From the NCBI GenBank assembly GCA_023421505.1, contig JAEZTJ010000087.1:1-31256 (forward strand): 31,256 nt of DNA, in the 5' to 3' direction. Positions 1 through 7,893 of the stretch are shown here, piece by piece (within the stretch, counting starts at the first letter, position 1; each line of letters opens with the position of its first letter). Under the pieces are notes generated by a model, which was not told the origin of the DNA, searched no databases, and was given only the letters and a program-made list of their open reading frames with translations. The position numbers were made by a program, and so were the translations under genes. The stretch is from Bacillota bacterium (GTDB lineage: Bacteria; Bacillota; Clostridia; Lachnospirales; Lachnospiraceae).

Positions 1-520
1 CCTGATCCGTTACCTTCTTCGGGCCGCCATACTGAGCAGGAGTGGCTGTATAATATTCCAGAGTATAGGTCATCGTTACCGGGACTTGATAGGTTTTTAT
101 CCCTGTTCGGTTAACAATATGATAGCCAAGTAGATAATCCTTGGTTTTCACGTATACATACTGGCTTTCTGTTGTGGAAATGCCCTGCTTTGAAAAGAAG
201 TAAGGAGAGGCGTATTTATCACCGTTAATGACACCGTAAGGAGTGGGGATATCAAGATTTGCTTCTATAGGAGGCATAGGATTATCCGGGTATATAGGGA
301 TTTCCTTATCATAATAAAATTTAAGAGTTACAACCGTTCCTAAGGTGGTTGTAGAAGGGATGGTAAAAGCGGCTGTCGTACCCGTGCCACTCTTCTTTAG
401 AATTCCTGATGAAGTGGTATATTGGTAATCCCATCGGTCAAGATATTTACAAATTATACCATTCACTGCTTTTTGCTTATCTGTTATTTTCGTTATTGAT
501 TGGTCTTTAGTTACCGTTTC
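1..520 (-). pseudogene. C-terminal part of IS-split surface repeat protein (runs off window)
   Basis: Reading the minus strand from 520 towards 1 gives an uninterrupted frame beginning ETVTKDQSITKITDKQK and continuing to the window edge. The first residues, ETVTK, are the same as the last residues before the IS-derived stop in the truncated gene at 2165-3844, and the frame is the same. Deleting the insertion element and one 15-bp duplicate therefore restores one continuous gene. The fragment holds the rest of a roughly 107-residue repeat, ending in a TVVTLKFYYDKE strand like those in the upstream half, followed by another beta-rich region. It has no start codon or ribosome site of its own, so it is probably not translated. 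The real C-terminus lies outside the window. Confidence 0.8.
506..520. repeat. Target-site duplication, left copy
   Basis: TTTAGTTACCGTTTC occurs here and again at 2171-2185, directly flanking the insertion element. The bases outside both copies differ, so 15 bp is the full duplicated length. Confidence 0.85.
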
Positions 521-522
521 TA

Positions 523-546
523 AAATGAAAAAGTAAATTCCAGTTT
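523..546. repeat. IS30-family terminal inverted repeat, left
   Basis: It begins AAATGAAAAAGTAAA and pairs with the right end at 2143-2166 with two mismatches in 24 positions. Confidence 0.8.
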
Positions 547-581
547 GCACGACTAAATTCTAGGTGTAGTTATAGACCTGA

Positions 582-610
582 TTTTACTTGTGCACACTTT
601 CCGTTATAAT
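582..610 (+). promoter_or_regulatory. Possible transposase promoter
   Basis: There is a perfect -10 box TATAAT at 605-610, with TTTTAC at 582-587 as a weak -35 box and a 17-bp spacer. It lies inside the IS left end, 38 bp before the transposase start. The -10 box is convincing and the -35 box is not. Confidence 0.4.
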
Positions 611-647
611 AAATGTATGGTTGTCTGCCTGTGCGGAAAGAGGATAA

Positions 648-1940
648 ATGAATAACAACCATAAACATTTAACATTAAGTGACCGTATTGCTATTGAACA
701 GGGACTGAATGCAGGCCAGACCTTTATTGAAATGGCCTTATCCATCGGAAAAGATCCCACTACTGTATCGAAAGAGGTCCGGAAACACCGTGCTATTAAA
801 CCTCATACATGGAAAGCACGAAGGCCTAATTGTATCCATCTAAAAACCTGCCAAATACAACATTTATGCAAAGATATCACCTGTTTTAAATACTGCCGGG
901 ACTGTAGCAAATGCTACAACCTGTGTTCTCAGTATGAACTTCATGAATGTAGAAGAATACAGAAGGCACCTTATGTTTGTAACTCGTGCAAAAGTTTAGC
1001 CTGTTGTCCTAAAAACAGATGGATTTATGTCGCCAAGTTTGCCGATGATGCTTATCATGAGCTTCTGAGTTCATCAAGAGAAGGTATCAATCAGGAGCCG
1101 GAGAAAATGCAGGAAATGGACTTAATTGTTTCCCCTCTTCTTAGAAAAGGACAGTCGCTGTCACATATTTATGCCAACCATGGAAAAGAACTTGGATGCT
1201 CTCGACGCACTCTTTACAAGTATATCGACCTCAGGGTTTTCACAGCTAGGAATAGTGATCTTCCTAGAAAAGTAAAATATAAACCGAGGAAGGTAAGAAC
1301 CATTCCCAAAGCAACAAAGCGTGCAATAAGGTTGGGAAGATCTTATGAGGATTTCACCAGAAAACTACAGGAGTTTCCTGATACGCGGGTAGTGGAGATG
1401 GATACAGTTGAAGGCCAAAAAGGCGGAAAGGTACTTCTTACACTATTCTTTAGATGCTGTAGTCTAATGCTTGCTTTCCTAATTGAGGAAAAGAGCCAGG
1501 ATTGCGTAAAAGAGGTCTTCGATTATCTTACGGATACACTAGGAATTGAGATATTTCAGAAGCTTTTCCCCATTATCCTGACGGATAACGGGAATGAGTT
1601 CCAGGATACAGACGGACTGGAGTGCAACTGTAACGGAGAAATCAGGACGAAGATTTACTACTGTCATCCGAACTGTTCCTGGCAAAAAGGCATGATAGAA
1701 AAGAACCATGAATACATCCGTTATGTCGTACCTAAGGGTACTCCGTTTGATGGATATACTCAGGAAGATATATCGCTTATGATGAGCCACATAAATAATA
1801 CAGCACGGGACAGCCTAAATGGCTGTGCGCCATTTCAACTGTCCCGGTTGCTGCTTGGTAGCTCCATTCTGGAGAAGTTGTCAATTATAGAAATTGCTCC
1901 AGATGACGTAATGCTGAAACCAGCATTACTTAAACACTAA
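648..1940 (+). CDS. IS30-family transposase
   Basis: This 430-residue protein catalyses cut-and-paste or circle-mediated movement of the surrounding element. Residues 8-48 form the family's N-terminal helix-turn-helix (LTLSDRIAIEQGL, then DPTTVSKEVRKHR). Residues 62-120 are rich in paired cysteines, as in clostridial members, and look like a zinc-binding insert. The DDE catalytic core is intact: D252 in EMDTVEG, D313 in LTDNGNEF, and E351 in KGMIEKNHEYIR, which aligns with the usual NEN glutamate. Length and domain order match full-length family members. The start is supported by an AAAGAGGA ribosome site 4-11 bases upstream. It is the only gene of the element. Confidence 0.93.
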   Translation: MNNNHKHLTLSDRIAIEQGLNAGQTFIEMALSIGKDPTTVSKEVRKHRAIKPHTWKARRPNCIHLKTCQIQHLCKDITCFKYCRDCSKCYNLCSQYELHECRRIQKAPYVCNSCKSLACCPKNRWIYVAKFADDAYHELLSSSREGINQEPEKMQEMDLIVSPLLRKGQSLSHIYANHGKELGCSRRTLYKYIDLRVFTARNSDLPRKVKYKPRKVRTIPKATKRAIRLGRSYEDFTRKLQEFPDTRVVEMDTVEGQKGGKVLLTLFFRCCSLMLAFLIEEKSQDCVKEVFDYLTDTLGIEIFQKLFPIILTDNGNEFQDTDGLECNCNGEIRTKIYYCHPNCSWQKGMIEKNHEYIRYVVPKGTPFDGYTQEDISLMMSHINNTARDSLNGCAPFQLSRLLLGSSILEKLSIIEIAPDDVMLKPALLKH

Positions 1941-2142
1941 AGACAAAGCACAGACAGATTCCACTCAAACAGATAAATATTTCAGCAGGTGGAATTTAGT
2001 CTCGCACACAAAACTCCAGTTGCTTATTTACTATGTTTTTAAATAGATTTTCTGTAGCTTATAAGTTCATTATAGATTAAATTAGGATTTATGTTAAGTA
2101 CTAAAAATGGCATTAAGTCCTACACAAATCAGTACTTTAGAT

Positions 2143-2166
2143 AAACCGGATTTTACTTTTTCATTT
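2143..2166. repeat. IS30-family terminal inverted repeat, right
   Basis: Its complement reads AAATGAAAAAGTAAAATCC, matching the left end at 523-546. Its bases also encode the stop of the interrupted gene (2165-2167). Confidence 0.8.
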
Positions 2167-3844
2167 AACGTTTAGTTACCGTTTCGCTAGATATTTCACT
2201 AATCACCTGTCCGCTGCTGTTGGCCATGATTACGCGTAGGGTTATTCCATCCGTAACCTCCGGACTACTGCTATTATAGAATACCTTAACCGTAATACCG
2301 CCGATTACCTCATTGAAAGCCGGTGCTTTAAAGCTGATAACGGTACCGCTGCCTTTACTTGGTATAACCGGCTTAGTAGAAATGTTTTTCGTATACGACC
2401 ACTCCCAGCTGCCGGTATAGGAATAGGATTTTGCTCCGGCTGTAAGGCTCTCAGGAATTCCCTTATTATGCTGATAAAGCTTATTACTGTCTGCAAGGCC
2501 TGCGCCTAAGGAGATGGGTAGCTCATTACCGGTGGCCTTATCTATCGCCTTTACCGTGACAGGGATTTTATCCGGTGGAGCTTTTTTATAATAGATACTG
2601 ACGGTTAAAGTAGAGCCTGCTTTGATATCTAAGGGAACTCTAAACTTCACCGGAGTATCGTCACTTGTAGCACTGCCGCTTAGCTCCTTTATTCCGCCAT
2701 CTGATTTTTCATACTGATAGGAATAATATTTCGTCCTGGTATAGTTTTCTTTGTTATAGGTAATCTGGGGGTTTAATGTAGCAGACGGCTGTTCATAAGC
2801 ATCATTTGGTGCCTTTTTATCCGTATCTAGATTAGATTTAATGATCTTACCTTTATCATCAATGTCAACCGCATTGACTATAATATCAGCAGAGGCAGGC
2901 GGCTCATAGGCCACATATATGGTTACCGTTGAATCCTTTTGAGCATCGGGAAGAGAATATTTAGAAATTGCTAGACCGGTATTATGAGGACCCTGAACTG
3001 CCTCGTTATTTGTACGGCGGTTAAATCGGACGAACCAATAACCTTTTGCTTTATAATCAGTACCATCTATAGACAATTTATCAGGAGCAGTATAATCACC
3101 GCTCAGAGGGTATTTTTCCTTAAATATGCCAGGTTCTTTAGACCTTAATGTTTTTAATGGTACCAGTTTTCCATTAACATCTGTTGCTGCTATAACTTCT
3201 ACATCAAACAGGGTAGGATATACTTCATAGGGAAAGTTATAGTAGGATTTTAATATTTCAGGTGTATTTCCCTCCCATGTCTGTCCTCCCGTAATTCTCT
3301 GTACTGCATCCATCATTTCCTGGTATCCGGTAATATTCTGGAACTTGCTATATGGGTCACCAGTTTGAGGGTTATATAATTCAAAGATATTATGTAAATA
3401 TACAGTAACACAACCTTTATCTTTTATCTGCGCAGATGTTACACCGAGACTGAGCATAGCATCGATAAAATCCTCTTTTTGAATGGTATAGGTTGAAGTT
3501 GCTGTACCACCACTACGCTCAGTTTTCACTTTGACAGATATATTTTGTTTATATTGAATATTAAAAGGTTTATTTAAGTCATCACATTTTTCTAATGTCA
3601 TCCAATAGCCTGTAGTTCGGTAAAATACTTTACTGGCACCAGCATTATGGGTTCCTTTTTGAACTATACTATCTTTATCAATTGTTATATTTTCTTGCCG
3701 ATCATTTATTGAACCTTTAGGAATAACCCATGTCTCATATTCCTCAATAGCATATACAAATTGCGGAATTAAAATAGTACTGAATATTAGTATAATGGAA
3801 AGTGTCAGTAACACTTTCCACTTATTAGACCATAAACTTTTCAT
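2165..3844 (-). CDS. Exported surface repeat protein, truncated by IS30 insertion
   Basis: This is the N-terminal 559 residues of a larger exported protein. Residues 1-32 are a signal peptide (basic start, long hydrophobic core, then VYA). About 285 residues of unrecognised beta-rich sequence follow; they may match the DUF5704-type region of clostridial surface proteins, but I am unsure. Related units of about 107 residues then start near 318, 425 and 533, each opening like IIVNAVD or PVTVKAID and closing with a TVxIYYKK-like strand, as in MucBP or Ig-like wall repeats. The third unit is cut. The last residue and the TAA come from the insertion element, and the rest of the gene is at 1-520. 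The start lies one base after the upstream SLH-like gene's stop, with AAAGGAAA as ribosome site, so the two genes are an operon. The shortened product may be secreted without its wall or fibre end. Confidence 0.75.
   Translation of the reverse strand: MKSLWSNKWKVLLTLSIILIFSTILIPQFVYAIEEYETWVIPKGSINDRQENITIDKDSIVQKGTHNAGASKVFYRTTGYWMTLEKCDDLNKPFNIQYKQNISVKVKTERSGGTATSTYTIQKEDFIDAMLSLGVTSAQIKDKGCVTVYLHNIFELYNPQTGDPYSKFQNITGYQEMMDAVQRITGGQTWEGNTPEILKSYYNFPYEVYPTLFDVEVIAATDVNGKLVPLKTLRSKEPGIFKEKYPLSGDYTAPDKLSIDGTDYKAKGYWFVRFNRRTNNEAVQGPHNTGLAISKYSLPDAQKDSTVTIYVAYEPPASADIIVNAVDIDDKGKIIKSNLDTDKKAPNDAYEQPSATLNPQITYNKENYTRTKYYSYQYEKSDGGIKELSGSATSDDTPVKFRVPLDIKAGSTLTVSIYYKKAPPDKIPVTVKAIDKATGNELPISLGAGLADSNKLYQHNKGIPESLTAGAKSYSYTGSWEWSYTKNISTKPVIPSKGSGTVISFKAPAFNEVIGGITVKVFYNSSSPEVTDGITLRVIMANSSGQVISEISSETVTKR
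2171..2185. repeat. Target-site duplication, right copy
   Basis: Second copy of TTTAGTTACCGTTTC, adjoining the right end of the element. On the minus strand it encodes ETVTK. Confidence 0.85.
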
Positions 3845-3845
3845 G

Positions 3846-5153
3846 TTATTTCCTTTCTAAACTGCGGAATAAATAAGGCGACCAGTCCCACTCACATACA
3901 CCGTACATAGAACCATCATTTCCGGAAACTGTAGTTGTCAGTCCTATATCAAATATTCCATCTACCCATTCGTTCAGCTTATAATTTTCAAGATTTACAT
4001 ATGAGGTTCTGCAATATAATATGCTATTATATGGACCCCACAGCTTCCCATCGAATTCTTCAGCAGAATAAATTGTTTTAGTTCTAGTAGACTTAATTCG
4101 ATAATGTACATAACAGCGAATATAGTAGAATCCATTATATTGGTAAATACTTGAACCATCTATTGCAACTTTATTACACTCAACGATTGTCTTGTTTTTT
4201 TTCATATCCTCAACATATCGATTTAAGTAATTGTATACATACTCTTTACTATATATTATATCTACATCTGTTTGCGCCATGGTTTCTACCCATTTATCAT
4301 TAATAGTTTTATAATTTACATTAAAGGTATTCCAAACCAACGTATTTACTTTATTTAACCACATATCCATATATTTTTTCTTTGTTTCATTAAAATCCTT
4401 AATACCAGATTCTTTCGCCTTAGCAACATCAACTGGATAAGTATAATCCTCAGGACTTTTCATAGGAACTAATTTACCATTTATACGCTGTGTTACCCCT
4501 TCAAATCTCAACTTAGCCTCATAATACCTATTCGGAAAACTTGCCAGTATATATGGAAACATATAAGCATTATTCGGCAGATTAGTTGTTCTAATCAACT
4601 GTCCGTCTGGACTTATCTTTGCCCGTAACGATTTATTCGTAAGCATCTTGATACAATTTATTGCATCAGTCTTAACGATCTTATTATTTACCTTTAGTTC
4701 TCGATCTGGTGAATAGGAACCATTAGAATAGCCCTTCAAAAATCCTTTAATATAGCCTTTTGCAAGGTCTTCTTTCTTAGCTTTAACCACCTTTTCAATA
4801 TCCGATATACGTTTCTCAATTACCTCCTGAACTAAGTCTTCCTCTATTTTAGGACTATTCAAGTAATCATCCGCACGACTTAAAAGCACCAACATGTCTC
4901 CACGTTTTAAATCAGCCTTATCATCGGCAATATCACCTTCCTTAATAACACCGATATCCATTAAACAGTTAATATATCTAGAAGCTTCATTGTCTACAGT
5001 CGCCTGCATTCCCATTTGATTAACTAACTCATGTGCAAAATCTTCTACCGAAATGTATAACACTTCTGCTTTATCTTTTCCCGCCTCTGCCTGTAATGGT
5101 ATCGCTGAAAATGTCATAATAAGTATCAATAATAGTGTTGTTAATTTTTTCAT
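3846..5153 (-). CDS. Exported SLH-domain-like surface protein
   Basis: This 435-residue exported protein has a signal peptide at residues 1-24. Residues 33-97 resemble a degenerate S-layer homology unit (ISVEDFAHEL, then DIGVIKEGDI, then KRGDMLVLLSR). Residues 118-174 give a clearer one, with the typical GFLKGYSNGSYSPDRELK core. SLH units bind secondary cell-wall polymer, so a wall-attached role is likely. Residues 180-435 are not recognised; they contain many Tyr and Trp residues and no visible catalytic motif. It is the first gene of a two-gene operon with the repeat protein that follows one base later. A good AGGGAG ribosome site precedes the ATG. With fewer than three clear SLH units, binding may need a partner, possibly the neighbouring protein. 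Confidence 0.7.
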   Translation of the reverse strand: MKKLTTLLLILIMTFSAIPLQAEAGKDKAEVLYISVEDFAHELVNQMGMQATVDNEASRYINCLMDIGVIKEGDIADDKADLKRGDMLVLLSRADDYLNSPKIEEDLVQEVIEKRISDIEKVVKAKKEDLAKGYIKGFLKGYSNGSYSPDRELKVNNKIVKTDAINCIKMLTNKSLRAKISPDGQLIRTTNLPNNAYMFPYILASFPNRYYEAKLRFEGVTQRINGKLVPMKSPEDYTYPVDVAKAKESGIKDFNETKKKYMDMWLNKVNTLVWNTFNVNYKTINDKWVETMAQTDVDIIYSKEYVYNYLNRYVEDMKKNKTIVECNKVAIDGSSIYQYNGFYYIRCYVHYRIKSTRTKTIYSAEEFDGKLWGPYNSILYCRTSYVNLENYKLNEWVDGIFDIGLTTTVSGNDGSMYGVCEWDWSPYLFRSLERK

Positions 5154-5869
5154 AAATCAATTCTCCCTTTTGTTCATTTTATTAATTTCAAGGCCTTGCT
5201 TCTTAGGATTAACCTATTACTTCACTATTCATTTATCCCACAGTTAATAGTAATGATTTATAAGTAACGGTTTTTTCTTAGGCATTACTGCATTTCTTCT
5301 TAACTAATTTTCACTAAATTATTAAGAAAGAGCAAATACTTTAAAATATAACCTCATTGACTTAAACATTATGTATATGGATAACTGGAATTTAGGATTT
5401 ATGAGGAATAGAGTCCTTTCGAATTCAAGCTTAATTTAAATCTTAAAAGATTATATATCAATTATGTGACACAATGGAAAATAATTCAATATAATTCCTA
5501 AGTTTGTTGCTTTATACAATTATTTAAATCATTATTTGTTATTTTGTATAAAAGAAGCTGTATAAAAGAACACCAGCTAATATAGGTCTTAATAACCAAT
5601 ATAAGCTGGTGCACAATACTATTGCTTCATTCAATTTTCAAAAACTAATCCTAGGTAAGCTCCGCCCTAACTGCATCTAAAATCAATCCCCCATTACAGA
5701 TTGATTTAAACTTACCCGAAAGCTAATTTAAGTTTCCTATAGACGGTTCTGCTTCATAGTTCCGATCCACTGCATATTTAATAGCTTTCATGAGGGCTAT
5801 GACACAGTCAAAGTACTAGACTGTGTTTATTGCCCTTCGGCATGCCATATCTGAGAGCGATCGGCATTA
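5154..5869. other. Long non-coding interval between the surface operon and deoC
   Basis: I see no convincing gene in these 716 bases. They hold a strong hairpin (5571-5611), a small hairpin ACACAGT/ACTGTGT near 5802-5826, and a short open minus-strand stretch (5723-5803) that reads VIALMKAIKYAVDRNYEAEP and may be a gene remnant. A promoter for the SLH gene is expected here but I could not fix its position. Confidence 0.5.
5571..5611 (-). terminator. Strong hairpin, probable terminator downstream of deoC
   Basis: CACCAGCT...AGCTGGTG forms a 17-bp stem with two mismatches and a 7-base loop. On the minus strand it is followed by a T-rich TTCTTTTATA stretch. It lies about 260 bases beyond the deoC stop, so assigning it to that transcript is an inference. 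Confidence 0.5.
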
Positions 5870-6574
5870 TCATAAACCCAAAACAACCGGTACCGATTTG
5901 TACCCAACACCCATCCTATCGATACCCATATCAATTAACTGTAAGAAATGTTCTCTTGTTCTGATACAGCCGCTCCCTTTTATCCTGCATTTATCTCCAA
6001 CCTCTTCCATCATAACACGTATGATCTCCGGTGTAGCACCACAAGCTTCAAAGCCGGTCAGAAAGCCTGTACTTGTTTTTACAAAATCTGCTCCCGCTTT
6101 AATGCAGCAATGACAGGTCATCCTAACCTGCTCCTCAGTAAGTGCATCTGTTTCAAAAATCACCTTGATTTCCTTACCAAATTTATGAGCAGCTTCTACA
6201 CAAGCTTTTAGATCTTCTATAACCTTGTTATATAACCCACTTCGAATTAATCCAAAATTTGCAACTATATCCACTTCCTTGACAGTAGCATACTTTGATA
6301 CTATCTCAATTTGCTTTACCTTAGCTTCTGTCGAGCTTGTTCCAAAAGGAAAGTCACATACCGGGCATAAACTAGTTTCACTGCCCGATACATAATGCTC
6401 ACACAATTCTACATATCCTGGATTAATACAAATTGTTGCGCATCCCAAATCAACCCCATTCTTTGTTAATTCAATAATTTCCGCCACGGTAAATTCCGGC
6501 TTCAATACCGAATAATCAATATACTGTGCCAGTTCCTTAACACTCATTTCGCTTGCTCTTTTTGTTTGATTCAT
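5870..6574 (-). CDS. deoC: Deoxyribose-phosphate aldolase
   Basis: This class I aldolase splits 2-deoxyribose-5-phosphate into glyceraldehyde-3-phosphate and acetaldehyde in the cytoplasm, in deoxynucleoside or deoxyribose breakdown. The 234 residues match the usual bacterial length. The active-site residues are all visible: D102 in KEVDIVANFG, the Schiff-base lysine K166 in FVKTSTGF, and the second lysine K199 in RIKGSG. KVIFET lies between the first two. A GGAGGG ribosome site 7 bases before the ATG fixes the start. The gene stands alone and is divergent from an AraC regulator; two TTGTATACAA palindromes in the shared interval are likely control sites. No nucleoside phosphorylase or deoxyribokinase gene is nearby, so the physiological substrate supply is unclear. 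Confidence 0.93.
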   Translation of the reverse strand: MNQTKRASEMSVKELAQYIDYSVLKPEFTVAEIIELTKNGVDLGCATICINPGYVELCEHYVSGSETSLCPVCDFPFGTSSTEAKVKQIEIVSKYATVKEVDIVANFGLIRSGLYNKVIEDLKACVEAAHKFGKEIKVIFETDALTEEQVRMTCHCCIKAGADFVKTSTGFLTGFEACGATPEIIRVMMEEVGDKCRIKGSGCIRTREHFLQLIDMGIDRMGVGYKSVPVVLGL

Positions 6575-6634
6575 ATTTTTCCCTCCGTTTATATAATTTT
6601 ATATAGGTATTTGAGAAAATCGTAAACTACAGGC

Positions 6635-6646
6635 ATTGTATACAAT
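6635..6646. promoter_or_regulatory. Palindromic operator candidate (copy 1) upstream of deoC
   Basis: ATTGTATACAAT is a perfect 12-bp palindrome. Its core TTGTATACAA recurs at 6773-6782. Such sequences resemble operators of GntR/FadR-type regulators, but no gene of that family is in the window. Confidence 0.5.
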
Positions 6647-6772
6647 TAATAAAACTATATTTTCGCAATCATCTATATGCAATACAGCTTTTCGTGATTA
6701 GCCGCTTTTACTATTCTTCGCATTTCTTCAACCTTGGCAAATTATATTATATCACTGCAATTTTAAGCTTTC

Positions 6773-6783
6773 TTGTATACAAT
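6773..6783. promoter_or_regulatory. Palindromic operator candidate (copy 2) upstream of deoC
   Basis: TTGTATACAAT repeats the copy-1 core 137 bp away, close to 13 helical turns, a spacing compatible with one regulator bridging both sites. The rest of the 380-bp deoC/araC interval (6575-6954) contains a TTGACA at 6843-6848 but no convincing -10 partner. Confidence 0.5.
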
Positions 6784-6954
6784 CACCCACTTTTTGTGCT
6801 ATATTGATAATATATCTAACTAAATTATCTTACCAAAACACATTGACAACATTGAGCCAAGCCCTGCTTAGCCCAGTTTAATTTGCTCGATGACTTTTGC
6901 ACATTAAGCTTAATAAATATGCGTAACAATTATCATTAGGAAAGGAATGAATTT

Positions 6955-7809
6955 ATGAAAATACCGATATACGGACAAGAAGATATCTTTCTTGATGAAA
7001 GTACGGAGCTCTTATATGTCAATCCCAATTTCAGTGAAACAGCACCACTACATACACATAATTTTTATGAGTTCTTTGTGGTCACTTCCGGTTCTGCATT
7101 TCACCTAATCAATAATGCTGTACAGACTGTAAAGAAAGGAGATTTGATTTTTATACGACCCTCTGATACACATTGCTATGATTTTTATCATTCAGAGGAT
7201 TTTACTATTGTAAATGTTGGTTTCAGTAAAAGAATCTTTCAGAAATTATATGATTTTTTTGATACTGATCATTTTTTCCAATCCCTTTTGAACGCACCTT
7301 TCCCAACCAGTATACCTTTGAAGGAGGAGGAGTTGTTACAGGTCAAAAATTATATGAATTCGATCGGCAGCCTGATGAATCAGCCTGATATAAATCATGC
7401 TATCAACCATGCCAGGTGTTGTCTCGCACAAATTTTTGCTGATTATTTTTTTACCAATCTAAACTTTGATACCAATCAAAGCCCACTTCCTCACTGGTTG
7501 AATCATACATTAATAGAGATGCAAAAAATCGATAATTTACAAGTCGGGTTTCCAAGAATGCTTGAGCTTTCTAACTGCTCTAAAAATCATCTATGCCGGG
7601 TACTTAAAAGTAAGCTCAACCAGACTCCGACACAATATATTAACGACCAACGGCTGAATTATTCTATATACTTATTAAAGCAAACCAAATATGAAATTCT
7701 TGAAATTAGTGATATATGCGGTTTTCATAATTTAAGTCATTTTTATCACCTGTTCAAATCAAAGTTTTCCTGTTCGCCGGCTAAGTTTCGTAAAAATCTT
7801 ACTAAATAA
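6955..7809 (+). CDS. AraC-family transcriptional regulator
   Basis: This 284-residue one-component regulator has an N-terminal cupin-type sensor (about residues 25-100, with PLHTHNFYEFFVV and KKGDLIFIRPSDTH) and a C-terminal pair of helix-turn-helix motifs (about 190-282, ending in the family signature CGFHNLSHFYHLFKSKF then SPAKFRK). The histidines of HTHNFYE suggest a small-sugar or metal-containing binding pocket. The gene is divergent from deoC across 380 bp, which suggests that deoC, and perhaps itself, is the target; this is inferred from position only. Its ribosome site is AGGAAAGGA. It ends at a strong bidirectional terminator. Confidence 0.88.
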   Translation: MKIPIYGQEDIFLDESTELLYVNPNFSETAPLHTHNFYEFFVVTSGSAFHLINNAVQTVKKGDLIFIRPSDTHCYDFYHSEDFTIVNVGFSKRIFQKLYDFFDTDHFFQSLLNAPFPTSIPLKEEELLQVKNYMNSIGSLMNQPDINHAINHARCCLAQIFADYFFTNLNFDTNQSPLPHWLNHTLIEMQKIDNLQVGFPRMLELSNCSKNHLCRVLKSKLNQTPTQYINDQRLNYSIYLLKQTKYEILEISDICGFHNLSHFYHLFKSKFSCSPAKFRKNLTK

Positions 7810-7813
7810 AGAA

Positions 7814-7850
7814 ACAGAACTACCACACATTTGCGTGTAAGCAGTCCTGT
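7814..7850. terminator. Bidirectional terminator between araC gene and transporter operon
   Basis: ACAGAACT pairs with AGTCCTGT (allowing G-U), and an inner ACAC pairs with GTGT around a short loop. The hairpin is followed by CTTATT on the plus strand and by TTTCTTTATTT on the minus strand, so it can stop both converging genes. Confidence 0.75.
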
Positions 7851-7893
7851 CTTATTGTCCCAAAGCTTAATTAAAATTCTCTTGATTTATTGA

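Larger units (their letters stand above)
521..2170 (+). mobile_element. IS30-family insertion sequence, complete, about 1650 bp
   Basis: The element has matching ends, one intact transposase gene (648-1940) and a 15-bp direct duplication of the target. The ends form an imperfect inverted repeat: 523-546 against the complement of 2143-2166, 22 of 24 bases identical, sharing AAATGAAAAAGTAAA. Further in, both ends also carry related GACTAAATTC motifs (551-560 and the complement of 1991-2000). It sits inside a surface-protein gene and provides that gene's new last codon and stop. Most IS30 members duplicate 2-3 bp; longer, variable duplications are known for the mycoplasma element IS1630, so 15 bp is unusual but has a precedent. 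An intact ORF and clean duplications suggest recent insertion. Confidence 0.88.

Noticed and set aside
5823..6211. Two plus-strand frames overlapping the deoC 3' end
   Set aside because: Both are antisense to conserved deoC sequence, including the K166 and K199 regions, and lack ribosome sites.
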